This document shows, one piece after another, positions 56,580-64,000 of a stretch of 64,000 nucleotides of DNA. The notes beneath the pieces are model-generated. The model made no database searches, had not been told where the DNA came from, and saw only the letters and a program-made list of their open reading frames with translations. This DNA is from Paenibacillus xerothermodurans (GTDB taxonomy: Bacteria > Bacillota > Bacilli > Paenibacillales > NBRC-103111). The DNA lies in assembly GCF_002220865.2 (NCBI RefSeq), contig NZ_NHRJ02000001.1, positions 496,001-560,000 of the forward strand, written 5' to 3'. Made by a program: the position numbers and the translations under genes. Position 1 is the stretch's first letter. Each line of letters begins with the position of its first letter.

Positions 56580-58220
56580 TCACAGATAACAAATTTTATG
56601 CTGACCGTCCGGTTCCAGACCGGCTTCCAGCAGCTCATTCAGCCAACCGGAACCATACTTATTTAAGTAATGAATAATGTTGTACACTCGCTCCTGCGGC
56701 TTACCCAACGGCAGCACCGACGCACTGATCCGTTGAAATTGACGCAGAGCGGCGTCAAACTGAGTCCGTACGGCGTCTTGTGCCTTATTCTCAAGAAAAT
56801 CAATCTGTTCCAAAATTTTGGCCATGTTGGTTTCGCCGAGCTTGCCGAGCCCAGGATTAATTCCAGCTGTGATTTCAATCAACGGCTGATAGCTGGCTTT
56901 GAACTGCTGCTTCACCTGCGCAAACCGTTCCTCCAGCTGGAGCGTATCCTGCTTGCGAAGCCACTCCTGCTGCTTCTCATCCAGCCGATGCAGTACATCA
57001 TCCAACGTAAGGTCGTATTTGTGCATGTTCTTTTGCACGGTGCCCTCCAACAGGGTGAACTCGAGCCGGGGGATGATGATCGGCATTTGCATGCCAAGGT
57101 GATGGAATGCGCCTTTGGATAACGCCCAATACGCAATCTCACCGGGTCCAAGCACCGTTCCCAGCACCGGAAACAGGTACTCCTGCATTAACGGCCGGGT
57201 CATCACGTTGTTGCTCAACCGTTCCGGCGCGGTCTCGGCCCAGGCAAGCAGTTGCTCCCGCGCGAAAGCACGTTCCTTCTTCCGGTCCGTAAAATCTTGT
57301 GACGCTTCGTCTGCATAGAGCAAAACCCGCTCATCGTCGTCGATAACAAACAAGTTCGCGCTGTTCGCCTGAGCCTCCACCTGCGGCTTGTAGCCAAGCG
57401 TTACCACCTGTGCGGTGCTGCGATGCACCGCGTCGTTGATAGGCGCATAGTGCTCGAGCAGCTCACGGAACATCGGCGATTCCAATCTTCGAAGCGCCGG
57501 ATCGTCTGAATTAACCAGCACAAGCCCGTGCGATCCGAACAATTTGGCCATGATTTTGGCAAACAAATCAACCAAGGTGATCGATTGCTCCGCAAACGCA
57601 CGAAGCGAGCTCATTAAATCATCTTTGAACTCAGTCGGAATCAGCGATTGATCCAACTCATTCAAAGCCGCTTCCCACTGCTCTTGCGGAATAGACAAGT
57701 TGCTGACCGAACTGCGTTTGCCGGTAGGGTGTTCGATCTTGATTTTGCTGACCTGCATATCCTGCGATAAATACTGGATATGATTGACCTCATCGAAGTC
57801 ATGGTCCTCTCCGGCTATCCAGAACACCGGCACCACGGGTCTGCCCAGTCGTTCCGCAGCGAGCTTAGCGGTCTGAATCAAAGTAATGGCCTTGTATATG
57901 ACGAGCGTCTGCCCTGTGAACAAGCCAGCCTGCTGACCCCCTACGACACACAGGGTGCGTTCGTCCTTGAGCAAATTCACTGCGCGCATAGCTTCCGGAG
58001 CGTTGCCCGCTCTCTCGTTGAAGCGCTTCAGCACACACGCCAGCCCCGCCCGGTCCGCAGACAGCTGCCGTTCCCGGTCAAGCTGCTCCGCCCGTTCTTG
58101 CCACGATGACGAGGTCCATGGGTTGTAGTCATACAGGGCTGCCACCCTGTCGAAATGGCGAAGATAATCCTCGGTCAAAGGCTGGCTGGATTTCCAGTGA
58201 ATCGATTCAACTTTTACCAC
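56580..58220 (-). CDS. bshC: Bacillithiol biosynthesis cysteine-adding enzyme BshC
   Basis: Catalyses the last step of bacillithiol synthesis, joining cysteine to glucosaminyl-malate. The product has about 546 residues, close to the usual 540. Conserved blocks include VVGGQQAGLFTGQTLVIYKA, VFWIAGEDHDFDEVNH, TRPLMQEYLFPVLGTVLGPG and the C-terminal RVYNIIHYLNKYG; a coiled-coil region near residues 380-470 also fits. I chose the GTG at 58220 with GAGG eight bases upstream. The frame is open to 58463, but that part contains the sigma-A promoter at 58263-58291. Confidence 0.93.
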   Translation of the reverse strand: MVKVESIHWKSSQPLTEDYLRHFDRVAALYDYNPWTSSSWQERAEQLDRERQLSADRAGLACVLKRFNERAGNAPEAMRAVNLLKDERTLCVVGGQQAGLFTGQTLVIYKAITLIQTAKLAAERLGRPVVPVFWIAGEDHDFDEVNHIQYLSQDMQVSKIKIEHPTGKRSSVSNLSIPQEQWEAALNELDQSLIPTEFKDDLMSSLRAFAEQSITLVDLFAKIMAKLFGSHGLVLVNSDDPALRRLESPMFRELLEHYAPINDAVHRSTAQVVTLGYKPQVEAQANSANLFVIDDDERVLLYADEASQDFTDRKKERAFAREQLLAWAETAPERLSNNVMTRPLMQEYLFPVLGTVLGPGEIAYWALSKGAFHHLGMQMPIIIPRLEFTLLEGTVQKNMHKYDLTLDDVLHRLDEKQQEWLRKQDTLQLEERFAQVKQQFKASYQPLIEITAGINPGLGKLGETNMAKILEQIDFLENKAQDAVRTQFDAALRQFQRISASVLPLGKPQERVYNIIHYLNKYGSGWLNELLEAGLEPDGQHKICYL

Positions 58221-58262
58221 AACAGCCGCCTCGCTTTTTTTTCTAAGATAAGTATCTTTTTG

Positions 58263-58291
58263 ATTGTACACATCTTCCATGGAATCGTCAA
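58263..58291 (-). promoter_or_regulatory. Sigma-A promoter of bshC
   Basis: On the minus strand TTGACG (58291-58286), a 17-base spacer and TACAAT (58268-58263). A near-palindrome, AAGATA-CT-TATCTT, lies directly after the -10 around the predicted start. The promoter fixes the bshC start downstream. Confidence 0.72.
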
Positions 58292-58408
58292 AAAGAAGAA
58301 ACCTGCCAAGATGGGCTCCTTCCCGCTCAATATCTTCGTTTCTCGCCGATGTGCTCCACATACAGCACGCAGGCTCTCGCAGCTGCTTGTATGGGAGACA
58401 TGGTTCCC

Positions 58409-58804
58409 TCAGCCGGTGAGCATATTTTTTCCGATTCCGATGCAGATCAGCACTAAATAGCACGCCGAGAGCACAACAAATCCCAATCTCGATAGCGTGC
58501 GTACAATTTTGAGCAGATTAATTTTCCCCTTGATACGGTTTTGCAGATTGCCCAGCAGTCCTCCCGCGATCAAAAAAAGGAGCACGACCGCCCACAGGCC
58601 GAAGCTCGTGCCAAACAGCTCGCGTGTGATGACCGACACTGATCCGATCAAGAACAATGTGGTGACATCGATCGCAGCGTGGGTCGCTTTCCTCTTGTTG
58701 CGGGTGAACCAGTAAGTGATGCCCCACGCTGCAAAAAATGCAACAAACGGTACTAACGCCAAAAAAGTATAGACAGTTTGAAGCAGTGTAAAAAATCCGT
58801 TCAC
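58409..58804 (-). CDS. DUF3397 family membrane protein
   Basis: Small integral membrane protein of 131 residues with four hydrophobic segments (near residues 10-30, 45-62, 68-85 and 105-125) and basic loops (RNKRK, QNRIKGK). Its function is unknown. It lies between the ketopantoate reductase gene and bshC, where Bacillales genomes commonly carry this family. The start at 58804 overlaps nothing and is 15 bases after the upstream gene. Confidence 0.75.
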   Translation of the reverse strand: MNGFFTLLQTVYTFLALVPFVAFFAAWGITYWFTRNKRKATHAAIDVTTLFLIGSVSVITRELFGTSFGLWAVVLLFLIAGGLLGNLQNRIKGKINLLKIVRTLSRLGFVVLSACYLVLICIGIGKNMLTG

Positions 58805-58819
58805 AGCCGAACACCTGCT

Positions 58820-59833
58820 TTACGTTATATTCATCCACTGCTGTTCTATGGAGCGGAGCAAATGATACATAGCCGCATGCGTGGGCATCGCGATGCCAGC
58901 CTGCTCTGCCTCGCGCAGTAGACCGCCTGTTATGGCATCCACTTCGGTAGGTCTGTGCAGCAGCACATCCTGCAGCATCGATGAGCGGTTGCCCGCCGTG
59001 CGCTCGCACACGAGAAGCACCTGCTGCCAAAGATCCGGCGCCAGCTCGATGCCGAGCTTGTCGGCCAAGGTGACAGCTTCATAGTATAAAGAGCGCATCA
59101 GTATGAGGGCATCCGGGAGCTGCGGCAGCTGCCCATTATGTATTTGCAGCACGGCGGTTAGAGGATTAATGATCGCATTTATAAGCAATTTATTCCAAAC
59201 TTTGCTAATGATGTTGTTCGACAAAGACGTACTGAATCCTGCATCGCTGAGCACGTTTACGAATTTTTTTGTCAAACTGTGGTCACTTCTCCCAGCGAAA
59301 TCTGGCTCTGCAGCGGCGCTGCCGACCCAAGTCATACCTCTGCCGGTGTGAGCGACATGCCGCGGCGACTTCACCATTGCTCCTTCCGTGGTAACGGCCA
59401 ACAATATCTGTCGGGCGGGGATTACCTTCCTCAGTACATCCAAATGGCCGACGCCGTTTTGAAAGCAAATCAGCCTGGAGTCAGCCCCCAGCTGAGCCAC
59501 GATGCCATGTGCGAGCTTATCCGTGATCGCGGTTTGTTTTACCGTCAAGAGGATGAAATCCGGGCTGCCCGGCCTAGCACGGCCACCCAGACCGTCAGCT
59601 AACGTCTGTTCAAATGTCAATACTTCAGGAAACTCCACGGTCTCCCCAGCTGTGCCCGATCTCGGCTCCATGCTCGCGTTCTCCGCCGCCGCGGTCAATT
59701 GCAGGCCTTGTTCGCGGAGGAGTCGAGCTTGCTGCTCCGTGCGCGTTATGATTTCTACCTTGGCGGCAGTCCGGCACAGATAAGCGGCGGTCAACATCCC
59801 AAGAGCCCCCGCTCCAATCACTCTAATAAGCAT
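58820..59833 (-). CDS. panE: 2-dehydropantoate 2-reductase (ketopantoate reductase)
   Basis: NADPH-dependent reductase giving pantoate for coenzyme A synthesis. The product has 337 residues. The N-terminal Rossmann motif is IRVIGAGALGML, and the catalytic lysine is in KVWNKLLINAIINPLTA; the C-terminal HRPTEVDAITGGLLREA block contacts pantoate. Relatives of unknown substrate share this fold, so the assignment rests on motif completeness and position (ylbQ lies beside bshC in B. subtilis). An extended -10 (TGCTATGAT) at about 59905-59898 may be its promoter. Confidence 0.82.
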   Translation of the reverse strand: MLIRVIGAGALGMLTAAYLCRTAAKVEIITRTEQQARLLREQGLQLTAAAENASMEPRSGTAGETVEFPEVLTFEQTLADGLGGRARPGSPDFILLTVKQTAITDKLAHGIVAQLGADSRLICFQNGVGHLDVLRKVIPARQILLAVTTEGAMVKSPRHVAHTGRGMTWVGSAAAEPDFAGRSDHSLTKKFVNVLSDAGFSTSLSNNIISKVWNKLLINAIINPLTAVLQIHNGQLPQLPDALILMRSLYYEAVTLADKLGIELAPDLWQQVLLVCERTAGNRSSMLQDVLLHRPTEVDAITGGLLREAEQAGIAMPTHAAMYHLLRSIEQQWMNIT

Positions 59834-59920
59834 CCCCTGTTCTCCTCCAACGTTGTCTCACGGTGCGATTTATACTGCAGACGCTGTCAATAAATGTATC
59901 ATAGCAGACAGACACGCCAA

Positions 59921-59954
59921 TAAGAAAGCCCCACAGGCTCCAAGCCTGCAGGGC
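59921..59954 (-). terminator. Terminator after the RsfA-family gene
   Basis: On the minus strand GCCC-TGCAGGCT pairs with AGCCTGTGGGGC (59954-59943 with 59939-59928) with one mismatch, followed by TTTCTTATT. Confidence 0.75.
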
Positions 59955-59959
59955 ATCTC

Positions 59960-60607
59960 TCAATCTATTCTTTCTAGGTTTCCGTTGGCATCCATTTTGA
60001 AACGGGGCTTGCTCTCATCCTCTTCCTCAGCCAGAAAAGCAAGCTTGCGGGCCCGGTCCATAATTTGAATGAGCGCTTTGTAATCATCATTTACCACGCG
60101 GTAATCCGTTTCAACTTCGTTGACCTGCTTGCTCAAAATATCATTTTCCGCGCGCAGCCGGTCCAATTCATCCTGTTTCTCGCTGATTTCCTTTTCCAAC
60201 TGCCGGATGTGGCGGGACATGTCATAATAATTGCTTTTCCACTGCCGGAGAAAGCGAATCACCGCGTCAATCGAAATTGCCTCCTCCGAGACGGGTTCAC
60301 CCGGTTTGATCGTGTCCCCTGTCTCCAACACAGCGACACTCCCCGACACTGCGGCAAATGCGGAATGCTTTTTTTGTTGATTACGCTTCTGACGCTGGGC
60401 TTTGGCAATTTGAATCGCAGCCTCATACTTTTTTCTCACAAAACTATTCCAGCGGAAGCCACAGGCCGCCGCGGTTCTGCCTATTTTTTCTCCAACTTCC
60501 TCAAATGCGGACAGCTGCGTGCTGCCTTCTCGGATATGACGCAGGGTCACCTCCGCCAAAATCAAATCATCTTCATCGCTCCAAGCGTCCTGTCTGATGG
60601 CTGTCAT
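59960..60607 (-). CDS. rsfA: RsfA-family prespore-specific regulator
   Basis: Putative transcription factor of the RsfA/GerR (YlbO) group, 215 residues. The N-terminal Myb/SANT-like DNA-binding domain (about residues 1-60) reads RQDAWSDEDDLILAEVTLRH, then GRTAAACGFRWNSFVRKKYE, and a long C-terminal coiled coil (about 110-180) follows. In B. subtilis these factors act in forespore (RsfA) or mother cell (GerR), and ylbO lies near bshC; the compartment cannot be fixed from sequence. AGGAGG lies 11 bases before the ATG. Confidence 0.82.
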   Translation of the reverse strand: MTAIRQDAWSDEDDLILAEVTLRHIREGSTQLSAFEEVGEKIGRTAAACGFRWNSFVRKKYEAAIQIAKAQRQKRNQQKKHSAFAAVSGSVAVLETGDTIKPGEPVSEEAISIDAVIRFLRQWKSNYYDMSRHIRQLEKEISEKQDELDRLRAENDILSKQVNEVETDYRVVNDDYKALIQIMDRARKLAFLAEEEDESKPRFKMDANGNLERID

Positions 60608-60901
60608 ACAAAAGCAGTCCTCCTAACCCATGGGGTTTTCAATCGAATCGTCGCTCATCCATTCATCTATTGAAAGTGAGACATGGAAAGTTGCGTTACA
60701 TTATCTCTATGCCCATAATAGAGTTCATAGAATCGTTTTCTACTATTTTGTATATCCATATTTGCGCCAACTCATACATGCTATAGCAGACATTGAGCGG
60801 GGCCATGCCCGAACATAGGACACCGGCTTAGAGCAAATTTTCCGCGAGCAAACGGCTGGCAGGCATCTGCAAAATGTTGTAAAATCGTCACCGTTTCGAC
60901 G
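60608..60901. other. Gap between the RsfA-family gene and the DUF2626 gene
   Basis: I see no gene here. The minus-strand half next to the RsfA-family gene should hold its promoter, but no convincing sigma-F, sigma-G or sigma-A hexamer pair stands out. The plus-strand promoter of the DUF2626 gene begins at 60902. Confidence 0.4.
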
Positions 60902-60930
60902 TTTACACTATATGCCAGAGCAGGTATAAT
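60902..60930 (+). promoter_or_regulatory. Sigma-A promoter of the DUF2626 gene
   Basis: TTTACA (60902-60907), a 17-base spacer and a perfect TATAAT (60925-60930), 43 bases before the start codon. Confidence 0.75.
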
Positions 60931-60972
60931 GTTCAGTAGTAAAGTAGCGCAGGCAGAGAGGGGGTTCGCACT

Positions 60973-61203
60973 ATGGATCGCATGTTTCGCGTTCTTGGCT
61001 TTTGGACGCTTGTAATCGGATTAATGGCATTAGCCGGTGAAATGGTGCCGATGGCGATGCTCTTTTTTGCCCAGACAGCCATCTTCGTACTGTTAGGATA
61101 CTTAAAATTGTCCGAACGTACCTACATACTGCTTTTTTGGGGGTACATGATTCTCTCGTTTACAGGGTTTACGTATTGGTCTTTTTTCAAAATGTCAGTG
61201 TAA
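60973..61203 (+). CDS. DUF2626 family membrane protein (YqgY-like)
   Basis: Very small membrane protein of 76 residues with three hydrophobic segments (about 8-25, 28-44 and 52-70) and the family's MDRMFRVLGFWT start and LKLSERTYILLFWGYM block. It resembles B. subtilis YqgY. Its function is unknown. GAGAGGGGG lies eight bases before the ATG. It forms its own transcription unit, with a good promoter and a terminator shared with the facing gene. Confidence 0.85.
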   Translation: MDRMFRVLGFWTLVIGLMALAGEMVPMAMLFFAQTAIFVLLGYLKLSERTYILLFWGYMILSFTGFTYWSFFKMSV

Positions 61204-61214
61204 CGGGTATAACG

Positions 61215-61252
61215 AAAAAAGGTGAGCGGCGTCGATGCCGTTCACCTTTTTA
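61215..61252. terminator. Bidirectional terminator between the DUF2626 and methyltransferase genes
   Basis: AAAAAGGTGA-CGGC pairs with GCCG-TCACCTTTTT (61216-61251 region) with one mismatch; T-runs flank both sides, so it works for both strands. Its right arm includes the last codons and the stop of the minus-strand gene. Confidence 0.85.
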
Positions 61253-62351
61253 TTTGGATTAACACCTTAAACAACTCGCTCATCTGATCGCTCAGCAGAA
61301 GCTGCCGGATCGCCCGGTTGCGCCGTGCAGCAGGGCTGAATGGATCCTGAGACAACGTGTCCTGCAGCTTCTGCAATAATCCATTGTGTACGAGAAATTG
61401 CTTCTGGGTGAGGAATTCGGACGGCTGCAGCCCAACGGCTAAGCCGGCTCGGATCAAGTCGGTAAAATTCACGTGAGACGTAATGTCCTGGGATCCTGGC
61501 TCAAAGTAAGGATCGTCGTGTGCGAGATGCCGGCGATAACAGATTAGCGTTCCGTTCATCCGATGCGGCGCGATCAACTCGTCCGCCCGATCACCGTAGT
61601 CGATCGTCACCACCTGGCCGCGTGCTATCGCGTTGCCAATCCGCCGGAGCCATGCATCGGCCGCCAGGTTCACCTCAAGCTGTTGGCCTTCCATGACATC
61701 CAGGCTCAGTCTGCGCACATACTCCTGCAGCGGACCGGAAGGGATGGGCATGAGCCTCTCGCTGAAGCACTTGTCTGCATCATTCCATTGCACCCATATT
61801 TCAAGCAGCTGGCCCTTTTCGAATTGCACGCGATGCACCGGAAACGCATCAAGCAGCTCGTTGGAGAGCACAATCACATTTTCCCATGGCCCCTGCTGCA
61901 GCCAGTCCTGCTCCGTGAGCCAGGACACCCGATTGAGATGGCCAGCGAAACTGCGGCGCTGGTGTGTTCGATGGTACACGCTTGTCTCCACAGAAATAAA
62001 CGAGAGACGCCGATACACAGCGGGGTGCTCGCTCTTCATTTGGTCCAGCAGCTGCCGGGCCATATCGCCTGTTCCCCCGCCCCATTCAACCACCGTGACA
62101 GGTTCGTCCGACCCGAACGTATCCGCTTGATTTACCACATAATCAGCCAACACCTCGCCCAGCAGACCGCCAATGGCGGAGCTGGTGTAATAATCACCGC
62201 TGCGGCCTATCTTTTCCTTGGCATTCATATAATAGCCGTATTCCGGATGGTATAAGCACTGCTCCATATAGTTCTCAAAAGAAATGCATTGTTCGGGGCT
62301 TTGCCGGATCAACCGGCGAATAATTGGCGTTAACATCTGTTCGCTGCGCAC
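61242..62351 (-). CDS. MidA/COG1565-family SAM-dependent methyltransferase
   Basis: Class I SAM methyltransferase of 369 residues. The SAM-binding motif I is VTVVEWGGGTGDMARQLL; family blocks include the N-terminal ISFENYMEQCLYHPEYGYY, VIVLSNELLDAFPVHRVQF, VVTIDYGDRADEL and DITSHVNFTDL. Eukaryotic relatives (NDUFAF7) methylate an arginine of complex I, but the bacterial substrate is not known. No nuo genes are in the window. The ATG at 62351 lacks a clear ribosome binding site, and an ATG at the sixth codon (62336) is possible. Confidence 0.8.
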   Translation of the reverse strand: MRSEQMLTPIIRRLIRQSPEQCISFENYMEQCLYHPEYGYYMNAKEKIGRSGDYYTSSAIGGLLGEVLADYVVNQADTFGSDEPVTVVEWGGGTGDMARQLLDQMKSEHPAVYRRLSFISVETSVYHRTHQRRSFAGHLNRVSWLTEQDWLQQGPWENVIVLSNELLDAFPVHRVQFEKGQLLEIWVQWNDADKCFSERLMPIPSGPLQEYVRRLSLDVMEGQQLEVNLAADAWLRRIGNAIARGQVVTIDYGDRADELIAPHRMNGTLICYRRHLAHDDPYFEPGSQDITSHVNFTDLIRAGLAVGLQPSEFLTQKQFLVHNGLLQKLQDTLSQDPFSPAARRNRAIRQLLLSDQMSELFKVLIQIKR

Positions 62352-62433
62352 TGATTGATTCTCCCGCTTCCTCAGGCAAAATTTTATCGCTCGGGGCAGC
62401 CGCGGTCAGGAAGTGCCTGCTATCTATTCACTG

Positions 62434-62463
62434 GAGACAAAAGACTGCCATTGCCGCTATAAT
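62434..62463 (+). promoter_or_regulatory. Possible promoter of the lipoprotein gene
   Basis: A perfect TATAAT lies at 62458-62463. The best -35 is GAGACA (62434-62439) with an 18-base spacer, which is weak. Confidence 0.45.
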
Positions 62464-62514
62464 AGATTAGACATAAATCAATCCACAACCGCACCCGGAA
62501 GGAGCCGAATTATT

Positions 62515-63489
62515 TTGTTATCAGCAAGAAACCGTAGAATTTCCGCATCTCTGCTTCTGCCTCTGGCCTTGTTCCTGTTTCTTGCCGGCTGCACCGATCA
62601 CGACCAAGCAAAGCAAGACCTGCTGCAGGCCGTGGCGAAACAGGAAGAGGTGAAAAGCTATAAGTTCAGCGGATCGCTCGAGCTGAATGCCGACACTTCA
62701 TTACTAGGACAAGCCAGTCCTATGACTACCGCCCTGTTCGCAATGATAAAAGAGAGCAAAATCGATTACAGCGGCGTAAGCTCGCTTGAGGCGTCCCGGA
62801 TGGAATCGGACCTAAAAGTAACGCCCAAAGGGGCGGATTCCGTGGACATGCCAGTACTTATTAAAGATAACAAATTGTTTTTTCATATGCCAGCGTTAAA
62901 TCAACAAGATGAGTACATGGTACTGCCGGTTCAATTTGCCGGCGACGCCGCATCAGATTCACCCGGCGGTGCGGAGCGGCTGAAGAACACCGGCCGCCTG
63001 ACCGCCGCGTTCAATCAGCAGCTGCTGAGCGGAATTGATGCAAAATGGCTGCAGCCGTCTAAAGACCCGGTCACACTCTCGGACGGCACAACTGGGAAAC
63101 GGATCACAGTGGAAATCAACAGCAGAAACGAGCAGGCGTTCGCAGAGCATTGGCAAAAAACGGTTCCCGGCTTCATTGAGCTGTTGAAGACTCACGGCTT
63201 GGCGTCGGATGCTGCACTTGCAGCGTGGCAGTCGGCTTTGCAGCAAATCCAATTTAAAGCTCCTACGACAATTGACCTGACCATCGACAGCCAAGGCTAC
63301 GTTCGCGAACAAAAATGGAACCTCCACTTCACAAGCGGTGCAAGCACCAATAAGAATCAGCTGGTTTGGACTCAGTCATTGGCGGAAATTAACCAAGCCC
63401 CGGCGTTCACACGGGATACCCCTGAAAAGCAAAAATCAATAGATGAACTGCTCAAGCTGGCCAGGCCCACTTCACCGGCTAAACCTTGA
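62515..63489 (+). CDS. Predicted lipoprotein of the LolA/LppX-like superfamily
   Basis: Exported lipoprotein of 324 residues. The signal peptide LLLPLALFLFLAGC ends in a lipobox. The mature part (YKFSGSLELNA, DNKLFFHMPAL, TVEINSRNEQAF, TIDLTIDSQGYVREQKW) has the alternating strands of beta-sheet LolA/LppX-like folds that bind lipid or peptide, but I do not recognise a precise family, so the fold is inferred. I chose the TTG at 62515 with AAGGAG ten bases upstream; the frame open from 62413 would translate the promoter. Confidence 0.72.
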   Translation: MLSARNRRISASLLLPLALFLFLAGCTDHDQAKQDLLQAVAKQEEVKSYKFSGSLELNADTSLLGQASPMTTALFAMIKESKIDYSGVSSLEASRMESDLKVTPKGADSVDMPVLIKDNKLFFHMPALNQQDEYMVLPVQFAGDAASDSPGGAERLKNTGRLTAAFNQQLLSGIDAKWLQPSKDPVTLSDGTTGKRITVEINSRNEQAFAEHWQKTVPGFIELLKTHGLASDAALAAWQSALQQIQFKAPTTIDLTIDSQGYVREQKWNLHFTSGASTNKNQLVWTQSLAEINQAPAFTRDTPEKQKSIDELLKLARPTSPAKP

Positions 63490-63534
63490 CAAAGCGGCTT
63501 CTCCTGGCGGACAAGCGGGCTTGCCCCCACTCTG

Positions 63535-63564
63535 ATACTTCTCCCTCATGAGAAGTATTTTTTT
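63535..63564 (+). terminator. Terminator after the lipoprotein gene
   Basis: ATACTTCTC (63535-63543) pairs perfectly with GAGAAGTAT (63550-63558), followed by six T. Confidence 0.88.
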
Positions 63565-63592
63565 GTTATTTTTCTCATAGAGTTGTGATAAT
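63563..63592 (+). promoter_or_regulatory. Probable promoter of the exported coiled-coil gene
   Basis: TTGTTA (63563-63568), an 18-base spacer and an extended -10, TGTGATAAT (GATAAT at 63587-63592). The -35 overlaps the T-run of the preceding terminator. Confidence 0.5.
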
Positions 63593-63642
63593 CTTGTTGT
63601 GAATCAACACAAATGGGAATTATTTTTAACCAGGAGGAACCT

Positions 63643-64000
63643 ATGTCGATGAGACCCCTCTCCCGCACCGCCTGTCTCATCCTTTGCTGTTGCATCGGCT
63701 TCATCCCATGTCGTATCGCCGCGGCCGAGAACAGTGATCAGACGAAATCTCTGCTGCAGAAAAGCCTGACCATCTACGAGGTGGATCAGGAGCTGATACG
63801 TATCTCCGGGCAGGAGACGGCTTTGATGCGGCGGTTGGCGGACACGGAGCAGCAGCTGGCCCAGCAACAACACCTTCTCGCACAAGCCAAAGAGCACGCA
63901 GACAAAGTGCTGCGGGCCTATTACATGGGAGACCGGGACTCGCTGTGGATGCTGCTATTCTCCACATCCTCATTCTCAGATGCACTCACCGCCTTCGACT
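63643..64000 (+). CDS. Exported coiled-coil protein, PcsB/CwlO-like N-terminal domain, 3'-truncated
   Basis: The first 119 residues are visible, and the gene runs off the right edge. A signal peptide (about residues 1-28, hydrophobic CLILCCCIGFIPC with cleavage likely after IAAA) precedes a coiled coil rich in Gln, Glu and Leu (about 35-88). The segment VLRAYYMGDRDSLWMLLFST then resembles the turn found in PcsB-type coiled-coil domains of peptidoglycan hydrolases. The catalytic part, if any, is outside. AGGAGG lies five bases before the first ATG and 11 before a second at codon 3. Confidence 0.65.
   Translation, partial: MSMRPLSRTACLILCCCIGFIPCRIAAAENSDQTKSLLQKSLTIYEVDQELIRISGQETALMRRLADTEQQLAQQQHLLAQAKEHADKVLRAYYMGDRDSLWMLLFSTSSFSDALTAFD

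Overview
The window is a chromosomal core region of an endospore-forming Firmicute, most likely a Paenibacillus-like member of the Paenibacillaceae. The evidence is a complete dcw (division and cell wall) cluster fused to spoIIGA-sigE-sigG, the ylm/divIVA block and ileS; a PyrR-attenuated pyr operon; a bacillithiol gene (bshC); sporulation-specific spoVD and spoVE; and a MurE with the DNPR motif of the meso-diaminopimelate type. No rRNA, tRNA, insertion sequence, prophage or CRISPR array was seen.

Layout. (1) 1-4850, plus strand: proA (cut by the window edge) and proC, then mtnW-mtnX-mtnB of methionine salvage, closed by a terminator. (2) 4993-7610: helD on the minus strand, with back-to-back promoters and a possible short divergent transcript. 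(3) 7571-16910, minus strand: pyrR-pyrB-pyrC-carA-carB-pyrF-pyrE behind one sigma-A promoter and one PyrR attenuator. No pyrD, pyrK or pyrP is present. (4) 16942-21917: dapH-dapL (plus) face patA (minus), which together give the acetylase branch of diaminopimelate synthesis; ylyB and lspA lie beyond patA. (5) 22070-26258: ylyA (DksA-like) on plus, and ileS behind a T-box leader on minus.

(6) 26290-53877, minus strand: read in the direction of transcription this is mraZ-rsmH-ftsL-pbpB-spoVD-murE-murF-mraY-murD-spoVE-murG-murB-murA-divIB-ftsA-ftsZ, then spoIIGA-sigE-sigG, then ylmC-pgeF-ylmE-sepF-ylmG-ylmH-divIVA. It encodes peptidoglycan precursor synthesis, the divisome and the switch to sporulation. 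(7) 53966-63489: a DUF4349 lipoprotein, ahcY, bshC, a DUF3397 membrane protein, a ketopantoate reductase and an RsfA-family regulator on minus; a DUF2626 protein on plus; a MidA-like methyltransferase on minus; a lipoprotein on plus. (8) 63643 to the right edge: the start of an exported coiled-coil protein.

The genes fit together. DapH, PatA and DapL make diaminopimelate, MurE adds it to the wall precursor, and the dcw genes assemble and place the wall. MtnWXB and AhcY both recycle by-products of S-adenosylmethionine. Most genes are ordinary core genes and I did not find a clearly new multi-gene system. The points most worth checking are regulatory or architectural: the promoter pair at helD, the four-unit repeat at mraZ, the palindromes before mraY, TTG start codons in a run of division genes, the inserted segment in MtnW, and disordered tails on all three proteins of the DivIB-FtsL-PBP2B complex.
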